64,000 bases of DNA from Microbacteriaceae bacterium (GCA_025465095.1 JAODME010000015.1:62001-126000), one strand, 5' to 3'; shown: positions 8,272 through 17,332, counted from the first letter of the stretch. The notes: a model not told the origin generated them from the letters alone. Program-made: numbers and translations.

Positions 8272-9459
8272 ATGAAACGCTTCGCAACACCCCGCCGATC
8301 CGCGGCCATGCTCGGCCTCGCCCTTCTCGCCGTCCCGACCCTCACCGGTTGCGGCACCGCTACGTCGCCCCCGGATGACGGTGGCGGCGGCGAGGCATCC
8401 GAGCTCGGAGAATTCGAAGGGCAGGTCTCCCTGCTCGCCTGGCCGGGCTACGTGGAGGACGGAACCAACGACCCGGAGGTCGACTGGGTCAGCGCCTTCG
8501 AGGAGGAGACGGGCTGCACCGTCAGCAGCAAGGCCTACGGCACATCGGATGAGGCGTTCAGCCTCATGAAGACCGGCGACTACGACGTGGTCGCCGCCTC
8601 GGGTGACGCCTCGCTGCGCCTGGTCGCCGCGGGGGACGTGGCCCCGGTCAACACCGATCTCATTCCCAACTACGAGGGCATCTACGACTTCCTCAAGATG
8701 CAGTCGTGGAACAGCGCCGACGGCGAGGCGTACGGGGTGCCGCACGGCTACGGAGCGAACCTGCTCATGTACAACACCGAGGTCGTCACGCCTGCGCCCA
8801 CCTCCTGGGATGTCGTCTTCGACGGCTCGTCCGCCTACAAGGGGGCGGTGACCGCCTACGACTCGCCGATCTACATTGCGGATGCCGCGGTCTATCTCAT
8901 GGCACATCAGCCGGAGCTCGGCATCGAGAACCCGTACGCCCTGGACGAGACCCAGCTCGCCGCCGCGGTCGAACTTCTCAAGGAGCAGCGGCAGAACGTC
9001 GGCGAGTACTGGTCCGACTACCTCAAGTCAATCCAGGCCTTCGAGACCGGCGACACCGTCGTCGGCACCACCTGGCAGGTCATCCGCAACGCGATCGGTG
9101 ACGGAGCGCCCGTCGAGGTCGTCCTTCCCGAGGAGGGCGCAACCGGATGGTCGGACACGTGGATGATCGCGGCCGAGGCGAAGAACCCGAACTGCGCATA
9201 CGCGTGGCTGAACTACATCGCCAGCCCAGAAGCGAACGCCCAGGCAACCGAGTATTTCGGGGAGGCGCCATCGAACGAGGCGGCGTGCGCGTTCCGCTCG
9301 GAGGGCTCGTGCGAGACGTTCCACGCGGGCGACGAGGAGTACGCCGCGCAGATCTGGTACTGGTCGACGCCGATCGCCGAGTGCCTGGACGGTCGCACCG
9401 ACGTCGAATGCACCGACTACTCGCAATGGACCACTGCCTGGCAGGAAATCAAGGGCTGA
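8272..9459 (+). CDS. ABC transporter substrate-binding lipoprotein, PotD-like
   Basis: This 395-residue protein is the extracellular receptor of the transporter. It begins MKRFATPRRSAAM, has a hydrophobic signal (LGLALLAVPTL) and the lipobox LTGC, so it should be anchored by a lipidated Cys. The mature part has the spermidine/putrescine-binding fold: SLLAWPGYVEDG, GDYDVVAASGD, GVPHGYGANLLMYN and EGATGWSDTWMI. The ATG at 8272 has GGAG nine bases upstream; an ATG 15 bases earlier lacks one. The ligand is probably a polyamine or related cationic amine, but selectivity cannot be read here. Confidence 0.92.
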   Translation: MKRFATPRRSAAMLGLALLAVPTLTGCGTATSPPDDGGGGEASELGEFEGQVSLLAWPGYVEDGTNDPEVDWVSAFEEETGCTVSSKAYGTSDEAFSLMKTGDYDVVAASGDASLRLVAAGDVAPVNTDLIPNYEGIYDFLKMQSWNSADGEAYGVPHGYGANLLMYNTEVVTPAPTSWDVVFDGSSAYKGAVTAYDSPIYIADAAVYLMAHQPELGIENPYALDETQLAAAVELLKEQRQNVGEYWSDYLKSIQAFETGDTVVGTTWQVIRNAIGDGAPVEVVLPEEGATGWSDTWMIAAEAKNPNCAYAWLNYIASPEANAQATEYFGEAPSNEAACAFRSEGSCETFHAGDEEYAAQIWYWSTPIAECLDGRTDVECTDYSQWTTAWQEIKG

Positions 9460-9529
9460 GCGCCCGCCGCGCCGGTCGCCGCATCAGCCGCGGCGACCGG
9501 CTGACCCCATTCGACGGGAACCTCTGGTC

Positions 9530-10414
9530 ATGACAAGCGAGACGAGTGCCCGCACGCACCCCGCATCAGCCTTCCTGCACCGGCACGTGCGGGTACGGTT
9601 GGGCCTGCTGCTCTCCGCTCCCCTGCTCTGGCTCGGACTCGTCTACATCGCTGCCCTCGCCGCGCTGCTGATCACCGCGTTCTGGACGGTCGACACATTC
9701 ACCGGTCAGGTGCGCATCGAGTGGACGCTCGACAACATCGTCACGGTGATCTCCGGCTCGCTCTACCAGGCCGTCACCCTACGCACAGTGGGCGTCGCCG
9801 TGGTGGTGACCCTGATCGACATCGCCGTCGCCCTGCCGATCGCCTTCTTCATGGCGAAGGTCGCTTCGAAGCGATGGCAGCGCATCCTGGTCATCGCGGT
9901 ACTGATGCCGCTCTGGGCGAGCTACCTGGTGAAGGCGTACGCCTGGCGTTCGGTTCTCTCCCAGGACGGCATCTTCGCCTGGCTGGTCGAACCGTTCGGC
10001 GGATCGACGCCCGGCTACGGCCTGCACGCTGCGGTGATCACGCTCGCCTATCTCTGGCTGCCCTACGTGATCCTGCCGATCTACGCGGGCCTCGAGCGCG
10101 TGCCGGACTCGCTGCTTGAAGCATCCGGAGATCTCGGAGCGAACAGCTGGCGCACCTTTCGGTCCGTCGTGCTGCCGCTGCTTTGGCCGGCCATCCTCGC
10201 CGGCTCCATCTTCAGCTTCTCGCTCACCCTCGGCGACTACATCACCGTGAACATCGTCGGCGGCACGAGCCAGCTTCTCGGCAACCTCGTCTACACGAAC
10301 GTCGGCGCGGCCAACAACCTGCCGCTCGCGTCGGCGATCTCCCTTGTGCCGATCGCGATCATCTTCGTCTATTTAGCCGCCGTGCGCCGCACCGGCGCCC
10401 TGAGCAACCTGTGA
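9530..10414 (+). CDS. ABC transporter permease, PotB-like
   Basis: This is a 294-residue inner-membrane permease with about six transmembrane segments, the first at roughly 35-58 after a polar N terminus. The cytoplasmic EAA loop that docks the ATPase is visible as DSLLEASGDLGANSWRTFRS, about residues 190-209. It pairs with the next gene, and together they form the membrane channel of the polyamine-type importer. Only 13 bases separate its stop from the second permease. The N-terminal region before the first membrane segment is longer than in E. coli PotB. Confidence 0.92.
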   Translation: MTSETSARTHPASAFLHRHVRVRLGLLLSAPLLWLGLVYIAALAALLITAFWTVDTFTGQVRIEWTLDNIVTVISGSLYQAVTLRTVGVAVVVTLIDIAVALPIAFFMAKVASKRWQRILVIAVLMPLWASYLVKAYAWRSVLSQDGIFAWLVEPFGGSTPGYGLHAAVITLAYLWLPYVILPIYAGLERVPDSLLEASGDLGANSWRTFRSVVLPLLWPAILAGSIFSFSLTLGDYITVNIVGGTSQLLGNLVYTNVGAANNLPLASAISLVPIAIIFVYLAAVRRTGALSNL

Positions 10415-10427
10415 TGGAGAAGTACGG

Positions 10428-11243
10428 ATGCGACTGAGCAGACTCAGCAGGACGGTACTCGCGTCGCTCACCGGCGTCATCCTCGCCGTGATGTACCTGC
10501 CACTCGCCGTGGTGTTCGTGAACTCGTTCAGCACGAGCCAGAGCCTGACCTGGCCTCCCCCCGGCTTCACGCTCGAGTGGTGGGGCCGGGCCTTCCGCAG
10601 CGCGGGGGCGCTCGAGGCGATACTCACAAGCGTTCAGATCGCGCTTGCGGCCACGGCGATCTCCCTCGTACTCGGCACCCTGATCTCGCTCGCGCTGCAG
10701 CGCTACCGGTTCTTCGGTCGGGATGCCGTGAGCCTGCTCGTCATCCTGCCGATCGCCCTTCCGGGAATCATCACCGGAATCGCCCTCAACAACGCCTTCC
10801 GCACCATCCTCGGGGTTCAGCTGTCGATTCTCACCGTGATCGTCGCGCATGCGACGTTCTGCATCGTCACCGTCTTCAACAATGTCATCGCGCGGCTCCG
10901 GAGGTTGGGCACGAGCCTCGAGGAAGCATCCGCCGACCTCGGTGCCGGCGCCTGGACCACCTTTCGACTCGTCACGTTCCCCCAACTGCGTTCTGCCCTG
11001 CTGGCGGGCGGGCTCCTCGCGTTCGCCTTGAGCTTCGACGAGATCATCGTCACGACGTTCACGGCAGGGGCGGGCGTGACCACACTGCCAATCTTCATCC
11101 TGAACAATCTCTTCCGACCCAATCAGGCCCCGGTCGTGAGCGTGATCGCCGTAGTGCTCGTTCTCGGGTCGATCATCCCGATCTACTTCGCGCAGCGGAT
11201 CGCCGGGGCCGACGGAATGAGATCCCGCGGCACGGAGCGCTAG
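10428..11243 (+). CDS. ABC transporter permease, PotC-like
   Basis: This 271-residue permease has about six membrane segments and the EAA docking loop TSLEEASADLGAGAWTTFRL. The stretch FALSFDEIIVTTFTAG is typical of PotC-class permeases. GGAGA eight bases upstream supports the ATG at 10428. It is the last gene of the four-gene importer operon; the next gene begins 70 bases later with its own -10 box. Confidence 0.92.
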   Translation: MRLSRLSRTVLASLTGVILAVMYLPLAVVFVNSFSTSQSLTWPPPGFTLEWWGRAFRSAGALEAILTSVQIALAATAISLVLGTLISLALQRYRFFGRDAVSLLVILPIALPGIITGIALNNAFRTILGVQLSILTVIVAHATFCIVTVFNNVIARLRRLGTSLEEASADLGAGAWTTFRLVTFPQLRSALLAGGLLAFALSFDEIIVTTFTAGAGVTTLPIFILNNLFRPNQAPVVSVIAVVLVLGSIIPIYFAQRIAGADGMRSRGTER

Positions 11244-11301
11244 CAGCAGCCCCATCCTCCGAACTTCGCGGGCACCCCTCGCAACTGGGCCGGGCCCGCA
11301 G

Positions 11302-11307
11302 TAGCGT
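11302..11307 (+). promoter_or_regulatory. -10 box for a leaderless start of the baeRF-family gene
   Basis: TAGCGT ends six bases before the ATG at 11314. The same hexamer is used in front of the small acidic ORFs at 36.6 and 37.1 kb. Confidence 0.5.
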
Positions 11308-11313
11308 GAAGGC

Positions 11314-12429
11314 ATGCTGCCAGTGAACATTCCCAGTGCCAGCGACCTGGCCGACCTGACCGACCATCGAGATGACGCCAGCGTCACCATCTACGTGAAA
11401 TCCTCGCCGCTTCCGCGTGAAATCCAGACGGTGCAACTCACTCTGAAAAATCTCGTCGCCGATGCGATGGCGCAACTGGAGGCGACCGGAACTCCTACCC
11501 GGCGCCTCGCCGAGGTCGCGGAATCGCTCGGGCGGCTGCAGTCCGATGAGGAATTCTGGCTGCACCAGGCCCACGCTCTCGCGATCTTCGCGGCCCCCGG
11601 CAAGCTGCAGACCTACCGGCTCGCCAATCACATTCACGAGTTGCTCGCGGTGGGTGACCGTTTCGACGTTGGTCCCCTGCTGCGATCGGTGTCGTTCGCC
11701 AACGCCGGGTACGTACTCACCGTGACGGGAGGCAGCGTGCACCTCTACGAGCTCTCCGCCGACCACCGGCCGGCGGAACTCGAGCTGTCGCTTCCCTCGG
11801 ACCTCGAATCCGTGCTCGAGATCCCCAACCACGGCGGACAGTCAGACCTGCAGCGGGCTGCGGGCGCGACTGGGCAGAAGATCGAGCAACAGCGGTACTG
11901 CCGCTTGATTCAGGAGGCCGTGCTCGGGAGGATCAGCGACTCCTCGCTTCCGATGATCCTCGCTGCTACCGACGACATGAAACGCGCTTACCGGGTCATC
12001 AACACCTACCCGTTCTTGTTGGATCACGGCATCGATGTGCATCCCGATTCGCTGACCCCCGATGACCTCGACGCTCGCGCCCGCGAGATATTGGATGAGC
12101 ACTACCGCAGTGAGCTCAGCGAATGGCGTGAGCATTTCGGAACCCAGCGAAGCCACGGGCGCGCGACGAGCAAACTCGACGAGGTCGCGCGGGCGGCGAC
12201 GGCCGCGGCAATCGAGGAGCTCCTCTTCGACATGGAGAGCACGATCGAGGGTTCGATCGACGGCATGGGCGTTTTGAAGACGGCGGATGATGCGGGCCCG
12301 AGCACCTACAACGTCGTCGACGAGATAGCGGCAAGGGTGCTGCGCTCGGGCGGCAAGGTGAGGGCGGTGCGGAACAAGGATCTCGTCGACGGATCTCCCG
12401 TGGCGGCACTCCTGCGATTCCCCGTGTGA
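11314..12429 (+). CDS. baeRF-family (bacterial archaeo-eukaryotic release factor-like) protein
   Basis: This 371-residue protein has the three-part layout of bacterial relatives of archaeo-eukaryotic release factor 1. The N-terminal segment includes ASVTIYVKSSPLPREIQTVQ, the middle domain contains SVHLYELSADHRPAEL, and the C-terminal pelota/eRF1-like fold contains LPMILAATDDMKRAYRVIN and ends at GGKVRAVRNKDLVDGSPVAA. The family is predicted to act on stalled ribosomes or in translation stress. No GGQ hydrolysis motif is visible, so peptide release activity is unlikely or changed. It stands alone with its own promoter. Confidence 0.75.
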   Translation: MLPVNIPSASDLADLTDHRDDASVTIYVKSSPLPREIQTVQLTLKNLVADAMAQLEATGTPTRRLAEVAESLGRLQSDEEFWLHQAHALAIFAAPGKLQTYRLANHIHELLAVGDRFDVGPLLRSVSFANAGYVLTVTGGSVHLYELSADHRPAELELSLPSDLESVLEIPNHGGQSDLQRAAGATGQKIEQQRYCRLIQEAVLGRISDSSLPMILAATDDMKRAYRVINTYPFLLDHGIDVHPDSLTPDDLDARAREILDEHYRSELSEWREHFGTQRSHGRATSKLDEVARAATAAAIEELLFDMESTIEGSIDGMGVLKTADDAGPSTYNVVDEIAARVLRSGGKVRAVRNKDLVDGSPVAALLRFPV

Positions 12430-12485
12430 CCTGCGGCGCCGTTACCGCTTCCCGCAGGTTCCCGCTCTACGAGACCGACGTGACC

Positions 12486-12732
12486 ATGCGCCCTTGGGAA
12501 CCCGTCTACCGCACGGCGATCGCAACTGGCAGAGGTCTGTTCGCATTCGTCATCGCGAGCACCGCCCCACCGACGTCCGGCAGGTTCCCGGTTCGGGGTG
12601 CCGGTTCATTTCGCCTTCGGGGCGGCGATCGCAGTCGCGCCTCAGGACGACGCCCAGGAGCTCACCGATCGGTTGCACCGGACGATGCAGGTACTCGTCG
12701 ACGGGAAGCACACGGACGCCCGACACGCTAGC
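12486..12732 (+). pseudogene. Remnant of a 1-acyl-sn-glycerol-3-phosphate acyltransferase gene
   Basis: The 383-base gap between the baeRF gene and marP holds the two ends of an acyltransferase gene. From the ATG at 12486 one frame reads EPVYRTAIATGRGLFAF, like the N terminus of the actinobacterial family. From about 12595, in another frame, VPVHFAFGAAIAVAP followed by DDAQELTDRLHRTMQVLVD matches the C-terminal region. The central catalytic part, including the HX4D motif, is absent. The pieces are about 60 bases apart and in different frames, so this is an internally deleted, dead gene. The identification is by family pattern, not by alignment. Confidence 0.6.
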
Positions 12733-12812
12733 CCCCCGACCAGACACGCTCGAGCGCGTCCTCGTCCGGCTAATATTCGAAAAAGGTGCAGGGGCGGCGA
12801 TAAGGGGGACGG

Positions 12813-13994
12813 ATGACCGGATCAGGGGTACTCGACGTGCTGCTCATCCTTCTGCTGCTCGCGTTCCTCGCATACGGCTACAGCGCGGGATTCGTCCGTA
12901 GCCTCAGCGGCATTCTCGGGGTCGTCGTCGGGGCCATCGCCGCGTTCTTCGTCGTGCCCTACGTCGGGTCCTGGATTCCCGCGCCGGAGTGGAGGACACC
13001 GGCGACTCTCACCGTGGCGTTGCTCCTGATCCTCGGCGGCCTGTCCATCGGCACCGCGCTCGGACGCGCGCTTCGCCGCCAGGTGGACCGCACGAAGCTC
13101 GGCGTCCTCGACCGCGTGCTCGGCGCCGCGGTCACGTTCGTCGCATCCGCCCTTGTCATCTCACTGCTCGCGTTCAGCATCGGCTCGCTGGGGGTGCCGT
13201 TCCTGTCGGCCTCGATCGCGTCGTCCGGCGTCGTCCGCACAATCGACAGCCTGACGCCGGGGCCGGTGCGGGGCTTCCTCGCGCAGGTGCGCTCGATGGC
13301 GACGCAGGAGGGACTGCCCCGCCTCGTGGAGGCGTTCCAGGGGCCGTCCCCCGAGATTCCTCAGTTCGACACCGGCAGTCCAGCCCTCACCGAGGCGGCA
13401 CAGTCCGTGGTGCGGATCACCGGCAACGCCTACGCGTGTGGCCAGAACCAGTCGGGAAGCGGATGGGTGGTCGCGCGCGACCGGATCGTGACCAACGCGC
13501 ACGTCGTGGCGGGCGTCACCGAACCCGTCGTCGAGGCGCCAGGCCTCGGTGCCTTGACCGGCACGGTCGTGTACTTCGATCCCGTCGACGACCTCGCGGT
13601 GATCGCCGTGCGTGGTCTCTCGGCGCCCGCCATCGGGCTGACTGCTGATCTCGCCGCGGGTAGTCGCGCCGTCACGCACGGATATCCGTTCGGCGGGCCC
13701 TTCGACTCCGATCCGGCCGAGGTCATCTCCGTGGGCCCGCTCCGCGTCGCCGACATCTACGGCGACGCCCCCGCCCCGCGTGACGTCTACACCCTCGCCG
13801 CCGACGTGCAGCAGGGCGAGTCGGGCGGGCCCCTGCTCAGCGAGGCGGGCCTCGTCGCGGGTGTGATCTTCGCGAAGGCTGCGGACACGCCGAACGTCGG
13901 ATATGCGCTCGCCATGACGGAGGTCCAGCCCGTGGCCGCCCAGGCTGCGGCGCTCAGCGCGACCGTGTCATCCGGCACTTGCGTGCAGCAGTAG
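12813..13994 (+). CDS. MarP-type membrane-anchored serine protease (CvpA domain plus trypsin-like domain)
   Basis: This 393-residue protein has four N-terminal membrane segments of the CvpA type (about 5-30, 33-52, 65-85 and 102-128), then an extracytoplasmic chymotrypsin-fold protease. The triad is His230 (TNAHVV), Asp259 or Asp260 (DPVDDLAVI) and Ser337 (QGESGGP). Cys209 and Cys390 are placed like the disulfide that stabilises Mycobacterium tuberculosis MarP, a protease needed for acid resistance. The start at 12813 follows GGGGGA. It stands alone downstream of the acyltransferase remnant. Confidence 0.92.
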   Translation: MTGSGVLDVLLILLLLAFLAYGYSAGFVRSLSGILGVVVGAIAAFFVVPYVGSWIPAPEWRTPATLTVALLLILGGLSIGTALGRALRRQVDRTKLGVLDRVLGAAVTFVASALVISLLAFSIGSLGVPFLSASIASSGVVRTIDSLTPGPVRGFLAQVRSMATQEGLPRLVEAFQGPSPEIPQFDTGSPALTEAAQSVVRITGNAYACGQNQSGSGWVVARDRIVTNAHVVAGVTEPVVEAPGLGALTGTVVYFDPVDDLAVIAVRGLSAPAIGLTADLAAGSRAVTHGYPFGGPFDSDPAEVISVGPLRVADIYGDAPAPRDVYTLAADVQQGESGGPLLSEAGLVAGVIFAKAADTPNVGYALAMTEVQPVAAQAAALSATVSSGTCVQQ

Positions 13995-14106
13995 ACGGGC
14001 GGAATCGACAAGTCCCGTTAGGGGGGTGTTAACTGGCCAGAGGGGTGTCGACAGTTCGCGAGGCTCCCCTCCTCTATTCATCCCGCAAGCACCAGGAGTT
14101 GCAGAC

Positions 14107-14682
14107 GTGACCAAGAACGCCAGTTCAGGATCCAGAAGTGACAAGCCGGGCGACCGTGACCTCGGCCTGCGCGCCGAGTCGTTCGAGATCACCCCGGAGC
14201 TCGTGGCGGCAAATCTGACCTTCGGCGGCCGTCAGGTGATGAAGCTCCCCGGTGAGATGGTCAGCGCGGTCGAACGCATCTGGCGTGACAGCGAGTTCGT
14301 GTGGCCGACCACGGTTTCGGTGACCGGCATAACCATGGACGTCGAACCGAACCCCGGCGCCGAACCGCCCCAGCACGCGTGGTCCCGGGTGTCGGTTCTC
14401 GGGACGGGTTGGACGCCGGGGCAACCCGTCGCCCTGAAGTGGAACAACGCGTTCGGATTTCCGGGCGACACTATTTCCCTGCCGGACGCGGAGGCGGGCC
14501 CGAACGGCTTCTTCGGGGTCGACATCGTGCTGAAGACCGTGCCGAAACGCCACACCGACTTCGTCTGGGCGCAGCAGGATCAACTCGTCCTCGAGGCCCA
14601 GCAGCCAGGGAAGGACGGAACGATTCTGCGCGCCGACCAGCGCGCCGTTCCGCCACACGTCGTCTGGCAGTGGATTCGCTGA
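14107..14682 (+). CDS. Hypothetical protein
   Basis: This is a 191-residue protein I do not recognise. It has no signal peptide or membrane segment. The first 25 residues are polar and low-complexity; the rest is mixed, with many Trp and Pro (WSRVSVLGTGWTPGQPVALKW, VVWQWIR at the end) and probably mostly beta-strand. The GTG at 14107 is chosen because AGGAG lies eight bases upstream; an earlier in-frame ATG adds 27 residues without a ribosome-binding site. It follows marP by 112 bases and is convergent with the flavin monooxygenase. Confidence 0.7.
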   Translation: MTKNASSGSRSDKPGDRDLGLRAESFEITPELVAANLTFGGRQVMKLPGEMVSAVERIWRDSEFVWPTTVSVTGITMDVEPNPGAEPPQHAWSRVSVLGTGWTPGQPVALKWNNAFGFPGDTISLPDAEAGPNGFFGVDIVLKTVPKRHTDFVWAQQDQLVLEAQQPGKDGTILRADQRAVPPHVVWQWIR

Positions 14683-14825
14683 TCGGGCGCGAGGCGCTAT
14701 CGCGCGTCGCAGGCTCCCCCACCGTGAGCCGTCGCACGGCCGCGGGCCGAGCATTCCCGTCGAGGACTGCTGGCTGGGGCCCGCCTATCCGACGGCGGTG
14801 CCACGACTCGCGTCTGCGATAGCGC

Positions 14826-15929
14826 TCACTCGGCTGCCTCCAGCTGCGCGGCCACCTTGTCGCGTGCCGCGACGAGCGACGCGTGAGTGGGACCGTCCGG
14901 AATGTGCGCGGCGCGGCCCTTGCCGAGCTCTGCGCGAAGCACGGGCACCACTTCCTCGCCAAGGATGTCCAGCTGCTCCAGCACGGTCTTCAGCGGAAGC
15001 CCCGCGTGGTCCATCAGGAACAGCTGGCGTTGGTAGTGCCCGAAGTGGTCGCGCATTCCCAGGTACTTGTCGATCACCTGTTGCGGGCTGCCGACCGCGA
15101 GCGGGGTCGTGTCGCTGAATTCCTCGAGCGACGGGCCGTGCCCGTACACGGGCGCGTTGTCGAAGTAGGGGCGGAACTGCGTCACAGCATCCTGTGAGCG
15201 CTTTGCCATGAACGCCTGACCGCCGAGGCCGACGATCGCCTGGTCGGCGGAACCGTGCCCGTAGTGCTCGAATCGCTGCCGGTAGAAGTCGACGAGCTTC
15301 ATGTAGTGCTCCTTCGGCCAGAATATGTTGTTCGCGAAGAAGCCGTCGCCGTAGTAGGCGGCCTGTTCGGCGATCTCCGGAGAGCGGATGCTGCCGTGCC
15401 AGACGAACGGCGGAACGCCATCGAGCGGGCGGGGTGTGGACTGGAACCCCTGCAACGGCGTGCGGTACTTGCCCTGCCAGTCGACGAAGTCCTCGCGCCA
15501 CAGGCGGTGCAGCAGTGCGTAGTTCTCGACGGCGAGGGGGATTCCTTCCCGGATGTCCTTACCGAACCACGGGTAGACCGGACCGGTGTTGCCGCGGCCC
15601 ATCATGACGTCGACGCGGCCGTCGGCGACGTGCTGCAGCATCGCGTAGTCCTCGGCGATCTTCACGGGGTCGTTCGTCGTGATGAGCGTCGTCGCGGTGG
15701 AGAGCAGCAGACGCTCGGTGCGCGCAGCGATGTAGCCGAGCATCGTCGTCGGGCTCGAGGGGACGAACGGCGGGTTGTGGTGCTCCCCCAGCGCGAAGAC
15801 GTCGAGGCCTACCTCCTCGGCCTTCTGCGCGATCGTCAGAATCGCCTTGATGCGTTCGTTCTCTGTCGGCGTCGATGCGTTGGTGGGGTCGGTCGTGACG
15901 TCTCCGACGGTGAAGATTCCGAACTGCAT
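14826..15929 (-). CDS. LLM class flavin-dependent oxidoreductase
   Basis: This is a 367-residue bacterial-luciferase-like monooxygenase using FMNH2 or F420H2, cytosolic, with a TIM-barrel fold. Visible family stretches are KAEEVGLDVFALGEHHNPPF, VADGRVDVMMGRGN, PPFVWHGSIRSPEIAEQAA and GLGGQAFMAKRSQDA. The arrangement matches the subgroup often annotated as alkanal monooxygenase-like. GAGGA lies upstream of the ATG at 15929. The substrate is unknown. It is divergent from the RNase HI gene across a 210-base spacer that should hold both promoters. Confidence 0.9.
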   Translation of the reverse strand: MQFGIFTVGDVTTDPTNASTPTENERIKAILTIAQKAEEVGLDVFALGEHHNPPFVPSSPTTMLGYIAARTERLLLSTATTLITTNDPVKIAEDYAMLQHVADGRVDVMMGRGNTGPVYPWFGKDIREGIPLAVENYALLHRLWREDFVDWQGKYRTPLQGFQSTPRPLDGVPPFVWHGSIRSPEIAEQAAYYGDGFFANNIFWPKEHYMKLVDFYRQRFEHYGHGSADQAIVGLGGQAFMAKRSQDAVTQFRPYFDNAPVYGHGPSLEEFSDTTPLAVGSPQQVIDKYLGMRDHFGHYQRQLFLMDHAGLPLKTVLEQLDILGEEVVPVLRAELGKGRAAHIPDGPTHASLVAARDKVAAQLEAAE

Positions 15930-16139
15930 GGTTCCTCGCTCTGACTCGTCCTATTCGATGCGTCTGCATAGATAACGGGCATAACGGATGCCGCGGCGTC
16001 TGTATTCCCGCTTCGTGCAGCTGCTTCGCCGGGAAGGTGATCCGCCGCGACAGCACGCGCCGGAGCAGCGGGGGCCGCGAGGGAGTCGTCCCGCGCGATG
16101 TCAGACTGGGTGCAGCATCCGCATCACCGAGAGGCACGC

Positions 16140-16847
16140 ATGACTATCACCGCCGCAGCAGACGGTTCCGCTCTCGGCAACCCCGGACCAGCAGGCTGGG
16201 CCTGGTACGTCGACGACTCACGCTGGGCCGCCGGCGGCTGGAAGCACGCGACGAACAACCAAGGTGAGCTGATGGCCGTGCTCGACCTGTTCCGTTCGAC
16301 CGCGCACCTCGACGAAGACCTGCTCGTGCTCTGCGACAGCCAGTACGTGATCAACTCGGTGACGAAGTGGATGCCCGGCTGGAAGAAGAAGGGCTGGCGC
16401 AAGGGCGACGGGAAGCCGGTCCTGAACCTGGACCTGCTGAAGGAGATCGACGCAGCGCTCATCGGCAGGCGATACCGCTTCGAGTGGGTCAAGGGGCACG
16501 CGAACCATCCGCTCAATGAGGCAGCGGATGCCCGCGCTCGCGCCGTCGCCGAGGCCTTCCGGCGCGGCTCTGTCGTTCCGTCGGGCCCGGGTTGGGCTGG
16601 CGCGGGCGGGGTGGTGGTCACGGGCACCGGCTTCAAGCCCCGAAGCGCGCCGCTCGCCCCCCTGAACGCTCCCACATCGACTCCAGCCGGGCATCCCGAA
16701 TTGTTCGCCTTAGACGACGAGTCTCACGACGACGCGCGCACCCACGCCGTGCTGCTGTCGCTCGACTCCGAGGAGTTCACGCGACTCACCCGGCGGGCAA
16801 ACGACCGCGGCGTCACGGTCGAGCAGCTGCTTCGCGATCTTATCTAG
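16140..16847 (+). CDS. rnhA: Ribonuclease HI with C-terminal extension
   Basis: This 235-residue protein should cut RNA in RNA-DNA hybrids. The N-terminal 145 residues are a complete type I RNase H domain with the carboxylates Asp8 (ADGSALGNPGPAG), Glu43 (NNQGEL), Asp66 (CDSQYV) and Asp130 (NEAADARA), plus His120 (KGHANHPLN). The basic handle is WKKKGWRKGDGK. A 90-residue extension follows: first a Gly/Pro/Ser linker, then residues of about 200-235, VLLSLDSEEFTRLTRRAN and GVTVEQLLRDLI, which look like a ribbon-helix-helix strand and two helices. The ATG at 16140 is preferred to one 14 codons earlier because GAGAGG precedes it. Confidence 0.92.
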   Translation: MTITAAADGSALGNPGPAGWAWYVDDSRWAAGGWKHATNNQGELMAVLDLFRSTAHLDEDLLVLCDSQYVINSVTKWMPGWKKKGWRKGDGKPVLNLDLLKEIDAALIGRRYRFEWVKGHANHPLNEAADARARAVAEAFRRGSVVPSGPGWAGAGGVVVTGTGFKPRSAPLAPLNAPTSTPAGHPELFALDDESHDDARTHAVLLSLDSEEFTRLTRRANDRGVTVEQLLRDLI

Positions 16848-16887
16848 GCACCCGCGGCACTGGCGACTCCGGCATCAGAGACCGCAG

Positions 16888-17328
16888 CTACCGCCCGGCT
16901 CGCCCCTCGGCGAGGTAGCCGAGGCGCCGCAGCGTCTCGGTGTTGCGGTAGTGAATTCCGATGTCGCGGAGAAAGGGCGGGATCAGCTTGCCCGGCCCGA
17001 CGACCGCGTCCTCGACGATACGCACCACGCAACCGTCGCCGCGACGCTTCACCTCGATGAGAACGAAGGCTTCCCCGATCGGCCAGCCGCGCGCGCGCAG
17101 CTTCGCCCGCCGCGGCGGGTCCCACTCGAGCACGTAGGTCGAGTCGTCGAGCAGCACCGGCCACACCCCGAAGGAGTGCTGGATGCTCGATTGCGGCGCA
17201 GGCCAGGACTCGTCAACGTCCCGGATCCTGGATGCCCCAACCACCCAGCTCGGGTAGAGCCAGCCGTCCGCGAGGACCCCGAAGACATCCTCCGGGCTGC
17301 AGCGGAGCACACGGGTGTTGGTGGCCAT
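16888..17328 (-). CDS. SRPBCC family protein (START-like ligand-binding domain)
   Basis: This 146-residue protein has the helix-grip fold of the SRPBCC/polyketide cyclase superfamily: ATNTRVLRCSPEDVFGVLAD at the start, WVVGASRIRDVDESWP, FVLIEVKRRGDGCVVRIVED and a long C-terminal helix ending in TETLRRLGYLA. Such domains bind hydrophobic ligands. It begins four bases after the stop of the FAD oxidoreductase, so the two are an operon and may act on a common lipid or isoprenoid ligand; that link is inference. The ATG at 17328 begins the conserved domain exactly. Confidence 0.85.
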   Translation of the reverse strand: MATNTRVLRCSPEDVFGVLADGWLYPSWVVGASRIRDVDESWPAPQSSIQHSFGVWPVLLDDSTYVLEWDPPRRAKLRARGWPIGEAFVLIEVKRRGDGCVVRIVEDAVVGPGKLIPPFLRDIGIHYRNTETLRRLGYLAEGRAGR

Positions 17329-17332
17329 GAGA

